Shown in pieces: positions 1 to 6,108 of a DNA stretch of 64,000 nt; position 1 is the stretch's first letter, and every line of letters starts with the position of its first letter. A program made the position numbers and the translations under genes. The DNA is from Pseudomonas sp. CC120222-01a (GTDB lineage Bacteria > Pseudomonadota > Gammaproteobacteria > Pseudomonadales > Pseudomonadaceae): assembly GCF_003097235.1 (NCBI RefSeq), contig NZ_QEQQ01000012.1, positions 62,001-126,000 on the forward strand, read 5' to 3'. Under the pieces are notes generated by a model. That model saw only the letters and a list, made by a program, of their open reading frames with translations, did no database searches and was not told the origin of the DNA.

Positions 1-1122
1 GTAGCTCAGGACCAGCGCGGCGGACACCACGTTGATCAGCGCCTCCCAGGAGGGGAACGGCAGGGTCCAGAACACCGACAGGCCGAAGGTCAGCCACAGT
101 GCCGGGCGCGGGATGCCGGACTCGGCGTCGATGCGGGTGAAGTACTTGAAGAAGGTGCCGGTCTGCGCCCAGCCGTAGACCACGCGCGGGGTGGCGTTCA
201 TGTAGATGTTGCCGCAGCCGCTGGGCGAGATCACCGCATCGGCCACCACCAGGTAGGCCAGCCAGCCGACACCCAGGGCCAGGGCGATGTCACGGTAGGG
301 CAGGGCCAGTTCCTTGGTCACCGCGGCCCAGCCGTTGGTGAGCATTTCGGTCGGCACGCTGCCGAGGAAGGCCAGTTGCAGCAGGGCATAGATCGCGGTG
401 GACAACAGCACCGAGAGGATCAGCGCGATCGGGATGGTGCGCTGCGGGTTCTTCACCTCGCTGGCCACCGAGATGATCGGCGTCAGCCCCAGGTAGGCGA
501 AGATGATGCCACCGGCCGACACCGCCATTTCCACGCCAGACAAGCCGAACGGGGCGAAGCCCTGGACCTCGAAGTTCTCTGGTTTGAAGAAGGTGAACAG
601 CACGCCGATCACCAGCAGCGGCACGATGAACTTGAACACGCTGACCAGGTTGTTGGCCTTGGCGAAGGTCTTCACGCTGCGGTAGTTGAGGAAGAAGAAC
701 AGCCCCAGCAAGGCGAACTGCACCAGCCAGCCGAGCACCGTCGGGTCGCTGGAGCCGACCTTGGTCAGACCGGGGAACCACGCCGCGGCGTACTGGCGCG
801 AGGCGACCACTTCGATGGCGATCAGGCTGGAGAAGGCGATCAGGGTGATGAAACCCATCAGGTAGCCGAGCAGCGGGCCGTGGGAGTACACCGGGTAGCG
901 CACCACGCCACCGGCACGCGGCAGGGCGGCACCGAGTTCGCAGTAGACGATGCCCAGCAACAGCACGGCGAAACCGCCGAGGAACCAGGAGAGGATGCCG
1001 GCCGGGCCGGCGATGGCCGAGACGTGGCTGGCGGCGAACAGCCAGCCGGAGCCGAAGATGGCGCCGAGGCCGATGAAGGTGAGGTCGAGCAATGACAGCT
1101 GTTTCTTGAATTTGCCTGACAT
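1..1122 (-). CDS. APC-family amino acid permease (3' end outside window)
   Basis: An inner-membrane amino acid transporter of the APC superfamily, probably a proton symporter. About 374 residues are visible, starting at the ATG complementary to 1120-1122 (MSGKFKKQLSLLDLTFIGLG). They form a run of hydrophobic helices, including the N-terminal GAIFGSGWLFAAS stretch that matches the glycine-rich first helix of APC carriers. The family usually has 450-550 residues and 12 helices, so the C-terminal helices lie beyond base 1. It is divergent from the PAS-AraC regulator at 1409, with 286 bp between, so that regulator is the obvious candidate controller. The substrate cannot be read from the sequence; similarity to aspartate/proton symporters is an impression only. 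Confidence 0.85.
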   Translation of the reverse strand, partial: MSGKFKKQLSLLDLTFIGLGAIFGSGWLFAASHVSAIAGPAGILSWFLGGFAVLLLGIVYCELGAALPRAGGVVRYPVYSHGPLLGYLMGFITLIAFSSLIAIEVVASRQYAAAWFPGLTKVGSSDPTVLGWLVQFALLGLFFFLNYRSVKTFAKANNLVSVFKFIVPLLVIGVLFTFFKPENFEVQGFAPFGLSGVEMAVSAGGIIFAYLGLTPIISVASEVKNPQRTIPIALILSVLLSTAIYALLQLAFLGSVPTEMLTNGWAAVTKELALPYRDIALALGVGWLAYLVVADAVISPSGCGNIYMNATPRVVYGWAQTGTFFKYFTRIDAESGIPRPALWLTFGLSVFWTLPFPSWEALINVVSAALVLSY

Positions 1123-1260
1123 GGGTGCGCCTTTTTGTAGGTTTTGGATAGGCAGGTCTGATGTCACGTGGTGCGGCTTTTTACGGCCGCGCTCTTGTAG
1201 GTATTGGGCGGCTTGCGTGGGGCATAGAGTGGACCTGAACGGGGCGGGGGTTCTTGATGG

Positions 1261-1303
1261 TTTTCTGCAGGCAGGATGACGAAATCGGCACAGTTGCAGA
1301 AAA
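1261..1303. promoter_or_regulatory. Inverted repeat in the permease/AraC divergent gap
   Basis: TTTTCTGCA at 1261-1269 and its exact complement TGCAGAAAA at 1295-1303 flank a 25-bp spacer in the 286-bp divergent gap 1123-1408. Its placement suits an operator for the adjacent AraC-type regulator. This is inference from position and symmetry only. Nothing else distinctive is visible in the gap. Confidence 0.3.
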
Positions 1304-1408
1304 GAGTGGCGGGTATGCAAGTTGGATGGGTAGGCTGCAGGCCTTGATGCATAAGGCTTTGGAGATTCATGGGTATTGACGGCCCTTTCGCGGGCAGAGA
1401 ACCTGAAG

Positions 1409-2191
1409 ATGACTGACACCCCCCTGGCAACCCTGTACCAGTCCCTCGACCAGCACCGCCCAGCCACCCTGGAGGCACTGCTGGCCGGTGTGTCGCTGCT
1501 ACTGCCGATCCTCGACGCCATCCCCAACGCCGCGATCTTCATCAAGGACCCGGCCGCTCGCTATGTGCTGGCCAACACCACCCTGGTCCAGCGTTGTGGC
1601 CTCAAGCGCCTGCAGCCGCTACTGGGCAAGACCAGCGCCGAGGTGTTCCCGGCGCAACTGGGCCCCGGCTACACCGAGCAGGATCGCCGTGTACTGAAGG
1701 ATGGGCTGGTGCTGGAGGATCAGCTCGAACTGCACCTGTACGGCAGCCGTGAACCGGGCTGGTGCCTGACCCACAAGCGCCCGCTGCGTAATCCGGCGGG
1801 CGAGATCATTGGCCTGGTGGGCATCTCCGTCGACCTGCAGTCAGCCGCCGACACCCACCCCGCCTACCAGCGCCTGGCGGCCGTGGACGAGCACATCCGC
1901 CGCCATTTCCACCAGCCGATCAGCATGAATGAGTTGACCCGCATAGCCGGCATTTCCGTGGCGCAGCTGGAGCGCTACTGCAAGCGGGTGTTCCACCTCA
2001 CCCCACGGCAGATGATCCACAAGGCGCGCCTGGAGCACGCCCACCAGCTGTTGCATTCCGATTTGCCGATCACCGAAGTGGCGCTGCGCTGCGGCTACAC
2101 CGACCACAGCGCGTTCAGCCGCCAATTCAAGCAGCTGACTGGCTTCACGCCCCGGCAATATCGCCAGGCGACGGCGAGTCAGGTGGGCTGA
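1409..2191 (+). CDS. PAS-domain AraC-family transcriptional regulator
   Basis: A cytoplasmic DNA-binding regulator of 260 residues. Residues about 35-143 look like a PAS sensor fold (IPNAAIFIKDPAARYVLAN, then a GEIIGLVGISVD end strand). Residues about 160-256 are the double helix-turn-helix AraC domain, with the signature ALRCGYTDHSAFSRQFKQ near the C terminus. The ATG at 1409 is chosen over an upstream TTG at 1376 because it begins just before the recognisable protein and follows an AGAGAA-like stretch. Its last 13 bases overlap the convergent LysR gene. Being divergent from the permease at 1-1122, it probably controls that gene in response to a small ligand bound by the PAS domain; the ligand is unknown. 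Confidence 0.88.
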   Translation: MTDTPLATLYQSLDQHRPATLEALLAGVSLLLPILDAIPNAAIFIKDPAARYVLANTTLVQRCGLKRLQPLLGKTSAEVFPAQLGPGYTEQDRRVLKDGLVLEDQLELHLYGSREPGWCLTHKRPLRNPAGEIIGLVGISVDLQSAADTHPAYQRLAAVDEHIRRHFHQPISMNELTRIAGISVAQLERYCKRVFHLTPRQMIHKARLEHAHQLLHSDLPITEVALRCGYTDHSAFSRQFKQLTGFTPRQYRQATASQVG

Positions 2192-3066
2192 AACAGCGCC
2201 TTGGCTTCGGCGAAGCACTGCTCGGCAATCGCCGAGCGCGGCTCGCTGCGGCGCAGCAGCAGGCCGACCGGGCTGTGAATGCTGGCGTCGGTGATGGGGA
2301 TAATGCGCATGTGCTCGCTGAGGTCTTCCAGGCCGCAGCCCAGCGGCATGATCGCGCAGCACACGCCGGTGTTGATGGCCTGTACCAGCTGGAAGGTCGA
2401 GTCGCTTTCCAGCACGGCATTGGGCTCCAGGCTGCGGCTGCGGAAGCTCAGGTCCAGCGACTGGCGGTAGTGCATGCCCTTGCTCAGCAGGCCCAGGGGA
2501 ATGTCCGCGAGTTCGTCCCAGCGCAGGCTGTCGGTGTCGAACTGGAAGTGCTGGGTGTCGAACAGCAGGCCCATGGTGGTGGTGCCCAGCTCGATCACTT
2601 CGAAGAAGTTGGCGTTGACCTGGTCGAGGTAGCAGATGCCCAGGTCGAGCTGGTTGCGGCTCAGGCCGTCCATGATCTGCTCGGTGCTGTGCGAGCTGAG
2701 CTGGAACTGCAGTTCGGGGTACTTTTCGCGCAGTGGCAGCAGCAGGTGCATGGGGTTGAAGCTGGCCAGCGGCACGGTGCCCAGGCGCAGGCTGCCGACC
2801 ACCTGGCCACGGCAGCTGGCGGCCTCGGCCTGCAGGCCGTCATGGGCGGCGAGCAGGGTGCGGGCCCAGGCCAGGATGCGCTCGCCCGCCTCGGTGAAAC
2901 CCTCGAAACGCTGGCCGCGCTTGACCAGCACCAGGTCCAGTTCGTCCTCCAGGTTGCGCAGGCGCATGGACAGGGTCGGCTGAGTGATATGGCACAGCGC
3001 CGCCGCCTGGCCGAAGTGGCGGGTCTGGTCGAGGGCGATGAGGAACTTGAGCTGCTTGATGTCCAT
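2179..3066 (-). CDS. LysR-family transcriptional regulator beside moaB
   Basis: A 295-residue LysR regulator. The N-terminal winged helix (MDIKQLKFLIALDQTRHFGQ, with ITQPTLSMRLRNLEDEL) covers residues 1-60, followed by a periplasmic-binding-like effector domain (about 90-290). It is divergent from moaB with 140 bp between, and converges on the PAS-AraC gene with a 13-bp 3' overlap. LysR proteins usually control the divergent neighbour, so moaB and possibly the molybdo-oxidoreductase at 6109 are candidate targets: both carry the same box upstream (3140-3154 and 6037-6051). The effector is unknown. The family is certain; the target assignment is inference. Confidence 0.92.
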   Translation of the reverse strand: MDIKQLKFLIALDQTRHFGQAAALCHITQPTLSMRLRNLEDELDLVLVKRGQRFEGFTEAGERILAWARTLLAAHDGLQAEAASCRGQVVGSLRLGTVPLASFNPMHLLLPLREKYPELQFQLSSHSTEQIMDGLSRNQLDLGICYLDQVNANFFEVIELGTTTMGLLFDTQHFQFDTDSLRWDELADIPLGLLSKGMHYRQSLDLSFRSRSLEPNAVLESDSTFQLVQAINTGVCCAIMPLGCGLEDLSEHMRIIPITDASIHSPVGLLLRRSEPRSAIAEQCFAEAKALFQPT

Positions 3067-3089
3067 GGAAGTGCCTGGCGTCTGGTTGT

Positions 3090-3111
3090 GCAGACCTTAA
3101 CCCACGTCTGC
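3090..3111. promoter_or_regulatory. Inverted repeat in the LysR/moaB gap
   Basis: GCAGAC at 3090-3095 and GTCTGC at 3106-3111 form a perfect inverted repeat with a 10-bp spacer, 24 bp upstream of the LysR start codon. Size and position fit a LysR autoregulatory site. Confidence 0.35.
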
Positions 3112-3139
3112 GATAGATGTCATTGATCGGCCGGTTCGC

Positions 3140-3154
3140 CATTTCGATTGGACG
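3140..3154 (+). promoter_or_regulatory. Shared box upstream of moaB
   Basis: CATTTCGATTGGACG lies 53-67 bases before the moaB start. The same 15-mer with one change (CATATCGATTGGACG) lies at 6037-6051, 58-72 bases before the molybdo-oxidoreductase start. TTGGAC inside it could serve as a -35 element. Identity and matched position suggest a common regulator or promoter type. Confidence 0.4.
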
Positions 3155-3206
3155 CTTGTCTGGCTTGCCTCTAGCGTGACGACAATGCCATTCAAGGAGC
3201 TTCACC

Positions 3207-3746
3207 GTGCGCGTCCAACCCGATGCGGTCTTCGTACCGCTGAACATCGCCGTGCTGACCGTCAGCGATACCCGTACCTACGACAACGACACCTCCGGCG
3301 AGCTGCTGGCCAGCCGCTCGGTGGAAGTCGGCCATCGCCTGGTGGCGCGGGCGCTGCTCAAGGACGACCTGTACAAGATCCGCGCCCAGGTAGCGACCTG
3401 GATCGCCGATGACGACGTGCAGGTGGTGCTGATCACCGGTGGCACCGGCTTTACCGGGCGTGACAGCACGCCGGAGGCAGTGCAGTGCCTGCTGGATCGG
3501 AGCGTCGATGGCTTTGGCGAACTGTTCCGCGCCTTGTCCATTCTCGATATCGGCAGCTCGACCGTGCAGAGCAGGGCGCTGGCAGGGATTTCCAACGGCA
3601 CCCTGGTGTGCTGCCTGCCCGGCTCGACCGGCGCTTGCCGTACGGCCTGGGAAGGCATTCTGGTGGAGCAGCTGGATGCGCGGCATCGCCCCTGTAATTT
3701 TGTGAAGCATTTGAAACTCATCGACGCCTGCGAAAGCCGCGGTTAG
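3207..3746 (+). CDS. moaB: Molybdenum cofactor biosynthesis protein MoaB
   Basis: A 179-residue cytoplasmic MoaB/MogA-family protein that adenylylates molybdopterin ahead of metal insertion, or is a paralogue of that enzyme. Visible family signatures are LTVSDTRT near residue 20, ITGGTGFTGRDSTPEA at about 76-91 and CCLPGSTGACRTAWE at about 135-149, which form the molybdopterin-binding pocket. The GTG start at 3207 is set by AAGGAG at 3194-3199. It is divergent from a LysR regulator and near moaA and an FdhF/YdeP-type molybdo-oxidoreductase, so it probably supplies cofactor to that enzyme. A paired REP element follows the stop. Confidence 0.93.
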   Translation: MRVQPDAVFVPLNIAVLTVSDTRTYDNDTSGELLASRSVEVGHRLVARALLKDDLYKIRAQVATWIADDDVQVVLITGGTGFTGRDSTPEAVQCLLDRSVDGFGELFRALSILDIGSSTVQSRALAGISNGTLVCCLPGSTGACRTAWEGILVEQLDARHRPCNFVKHLKLIDACESRG

Positions 3747-3754
3747 CCTGCCCC

Positions 3755-3828
3755 GGCCTCTTCGCGGGCACGCCCGCACACAGGGATCACGCCTTACCTG
3801 TGGGAGCGAGCGTGCCCGCGAAGAGGCC
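3755..3828. repeat. REP pair (inverted)
   Basis: Two P. putida-type REP units in opposite orientation, GGCCTCTTCGCGGGCAC... and ...GTGCCCGCGAAGAGGCC, fill the gap between the convergent moaB and bestrophin genes. The left unit departs from the consensus CTCCCACAGG end (cacacagg). Likely a transcription-end structure as well as a repeat. Confidence 0.85.
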
Positions 3829-3829
3829 A

Positions 3830-4729
3830 TCAGCTCAGTACATAGTCTACTGGCAGCAACACCGGTGGCAGCGGCTCGACCCCCAGGGCACCCAGCACAT
3901 CCCGCTCAACCGTCCTCACCATGGCATCCATCGGCAGGTCGTTCTCATCCCGCCCGAACGGGTCTTCCAGTTCGTTGCCAATTGCATCCAGCCCGAAGAA
4001 GGTGTAGCCGACGATGGTGGTGAACAGCGGCGCCAGCCAGCCCAGCGGCTCGGCCAGGGCAAACGGCAGCAGCAGGCAGAAGATATAGATGGTGCGGTGC
4101 AACAGCAGGGTATAGGGGAACGGCAATGGCGAGCCCTTGATCCGCTCGCAGGTGGCCTGCACCTCGGTCAGCCCGGCCAGGCGTTGTTCCAGCAGGGTAT
4201 AGCGCCATTCGCTGATCTGCCCCTGCTCTGCCAGCCGCGAGCAGTGGCTGCCAATGTCGCGCAGGATGCCATCGCACACGTTGTACTCAGCCACCGGGGC
4301 CGCTGCGTTCAACCACGGGCGTGTGGCGTTCACTTCGTTTTCGTTGCGCAACCGCGCATTCAGCCCGTGGGCAAACCCGCACAGGCTGCGCAGCAGCTCG
4401 GCGCGCAGTGTCGGGTCGGTGATCACCAGGCTTTCGCGGATGAACGAACGGGTTTCGATGATCAGCTTGCCCCAGGCCTTGCGCCCCTCCCACCAACGGT
4501 CGTAGCAGGCGTTGTTGCGAAAGCTCATGAAGATCGACAGCGACAGCCCGAGCAGGGTGAACGGCGTGGCGCTGACCGGGTAGAAGAATGCCGGGAAATG
4601 CCGCTCGACCAGCACGATCAGCGCGGCCAGCAAGGTCACCATCAGGCAGCGCAGGGCAATGCGCTTGACGATCGAGCCCTTGAGGGTGAAAAGCACGCGC
4701 AGTACATCGGGGCGGGGGTGGACGATCAT
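3830..4729 (-). CDS. Bestrophin-family anion channel
   Basis: A 299-residue inner-membrane protein of the bestrophin (UPF0187/YneE) family. The start ATG at 4729 gives the usual opening RPDVLRVLFTLKGSIVKRI. The next stretch, with an N-terminal helix, a second helix and SIFMSFRNNACYDRWWEGRK at about residues 65-85, is the family signature. Bacterial bestrophins are pentameric ion channels. It begins 20 bp after the moaA stop on the same strand, so the two are probably co-transcribed. An anion-channel role serving the molybdo-enzyme, for example movement of its substrate or product, would be speculation. The upstream in-frame extension to 4927 lies inside moaA and is rejected. Confidence 0.88.
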   Translation of the reverse strand: MIVHPRPDVLRVLFTLKGSIVKRIALRCLMVTLLAALIVLVERHFPAFFYPVSATPFTLLGLSLSIFMSFRNNACYDRWWEGRKAWGKLIIETRSFIRESLVITDPTLRAELLRSLCGFAHGLNARLRNENEVNATRPWLNAAAPVAEYNVCDGILRDIGSHCSRLAEQGQISEWRYTLLEQRLAGLTEVQATCERIKGSPLPFPYTLLLHRTIYIFCLLLPFALAEPLGWLAPLFTTIVGYTFFGLDAIGNELEDPFGRDENDLPMDAMVRTVERDVLGALGVEPLPPVLLPVDYVLS

Positions 4730-4749
4730 GGAAATCCAGAGGCGGCCGA

Positions 4750-5754
4750 TCAGCCGCCGGTCATGTTCATGAAGCGCAGGATCTGCACCTCGCCACCGAC
4801 CTCGAAATGATGGCGGTAGGGCTTGAGGTGCAGCGAGTCGCGGATGGCCTTGTCCAGCCGTGCAGCATCGCCGGGGTGGGCACGCAGTACCTGCTTGAGG
4901 TCCATCGAGTGTTCGTTGCCCAGGCACAGCAGCAGGCGGCCTTCGACGGTCAGGCGCACGCGGTTGCAGGTGGCGCAGAAGTTGTGGCTGTGCGGCGAGA
5001 TGAAGCCGACGCGGGTGTGTGACGCTTCGGCCAGGCGCCAGTAGCGCGCCGGGCCTTGGGACGATTCGGTGGATTCGATCAGGGTGAAGTGCTCCGCCAG
5101 GCGCTCGCGCACTTCATCGCTGGAGCAGAACGACTCGCCGCGTTGATGTTCGTCGATCACCCCCAGGGGCATTTCTTCGATGAAGGTGATATCCAGCTCG
5201 CGGTCGATGGCAAAGCGCACCAGGTCGACCAGCTCGTGGTCGTTGCGGCCCTTGAGCACCACGCAGTTGAGCTTGGTGCGCTGGAAGCCGGCCTGGCGCG
5301 CGGCGTCGATGCCGGCGATCACCTGGTGCAGGTCACCCGTGCGGGTCAGTTGCTTGAAGCGCCCGGCGTCGAGGCTGTCGAGGCTGATGTTCAGGCGGGT
5401 GACGCCGGCGTCGAACAGCGGCTGGGCCAGGCGCCCGAGCTGCGAGCCGTTGCTGGTCATGCACAGTTCACGCAGGCCGGGCAGGGCGGCAATGCGCCCG
5501 CACAGGTCGACGATGCCCTGGCGCACCAGCGGCTCGCCACCGGTCAGGCGGATCTTGCGGGTGCCCAGGGCGACGAAGCGCTCGGCCACCTGGAACAGTT
5601 CTTCGAGGCTGAGGATCTGCTGGCGCGGCAGGAATTGCATGTCTTCGGCCATGCAGTACACGCAACGGAAGTCGCAGCGGTCTGTGACCGACATCCGCAG
5701 GTAGTCGATTTTCCGGTTGAAGCCGTCGATCAGGGCCCGGCTGTTCTGTTCCAC
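4750..5754 (-). CDS. moaA: GTP 3',8-cyclase MoaA
   Basis: A radical SAM enzyme that, with MoaC, converts GTP to cyclic pyranopterin monophosphate, the first step of molybdenum cofactor synthesis. The 334-residue protein has the N-terminal radical SAM triad C27-x3-C31-x2-C34 (TDRCDFRCVYCMAED), the SAM-binding TGGEPL at about 71-76, a second iron-sulfur site CATCNRVRLTVEGRLLLCL and the functional Gly-Gly C terminus. Length and all three features fit a complete enzyme. It probably forms an operon with the bestrophin gene 20 bp downstream. Upstream on this strand, at 5824-5814, is a weaker version (8 of 11) of the box shared by moaB and the oxidoreductase. Confidence 0.96.
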   Translation of the reverse strand: MEQNSRALIDGFNRKIDYLRMSVTDRCDFRCVYCMAEDMQFLPRQQILSLEELFQVAERFVALGTRKIRLTGGEPLVRQGIVDLCGRIAALPGLRELCMTSNGSQLGRLAQPLFDAGVTRLNISLDSLDAGRFKQLTRTGDLHQVIAGIDAARQAGFQRTKLNCVVLKGRNDHELVDLVRFAIDRELDITFIEEMPLGVIDEHQRGESFCSSDEVRERLAEHFTLIESTESSQGPARYWRLAEASHTRVGFISPHSHNFCATCNRVRLTVEGRLLLCLGNEHSMDLKQVLRAHPGDAARLDKAIRDSLHLKPYRHHFEVGGEVQILRFMNMTGG

Positions 5755-5898
5755 GTTGGCGCTCGAAAGGAAATGGGGGCTACAGGATCCAAGCTATCGC
5801 CTGTGGCCAGCCCCGTCAAATTGCTTTCCCCGACCGTTTCATCAATGCCCTCTATCACGGCTGCAGGCCCCATTTTTAAAGGGTTGTAACTGCGTCTA

Positions 5899-5990
5899 GG
5901 CCTTCGTGGGCACGCCCGCTCTCACAGGGATTGCGCAGGTTTCGAGTGCGGTGATGTACCTGTGGGAGCGGGCGTGCCCGCGAAAGCCGC
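5899..5990. repeat. REP pair (inverted)
   Basis: Two opposed REP units around GCGGGCGTGCCCGC-type cores lie between the divergent moaA and molybdo-oxidoreductase genes. The left unit is degenerate (ccttcgtgggcac...ctctcacagg). Confidence 0.8.
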
Positions 5991-6036
5991 GGCGCGGTGC
6001 CAGCCCATGATCGAAATTGCTTATCAAGGGGTAAGA

Positions 6037-6051
6037 CATATCGATTGGACG
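6037..6051 (+). promoter_or_regulatory. Shared box upstream of the FdhF/YdeP-type gene
   Basis: CATATCGATTGGACG matches the moaB upstream box at 3140-3154 in 14 of 15 positions and sits at nearly the same distance from its start codon. TTGGAC at 6045-6050 followed after 17 bp by CATACG at 6068-6073 could be a sigma70 promoter. Confidence 0.4.
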
Positions 6052-6108
6052 GCTCTATCGCTGGGTCCATACGCTGGAAGAAAGCATCGAAGCGTGAGGA
6101 TTGACCGC

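Noticed and set aside
1281..1303. Sigma54-like promoter (GGCAC...TTGCA) upstream of the AraC gene
   Set aside because: GGCAC and TTGCA are only 2 bp apart, not the five required for the -24/-12 spacing.
4730..4927. In-frame extension of the bestrophin gene into moaA
   Set aside because: The extra residues lie inside the coding end of moaA in another frame and do not resemble the family; ATG 4729 gives the standard opening.
5962..6108. In-frame extension of the molybdo-oxidoreductase upstream of 6109
   Set aside because: It translates REP sequence (MGAGVPAKA-like peptide, seen at many REP sites) and the promoter region; the ATG at 6109 has a ribosome site and family-like N terminus.
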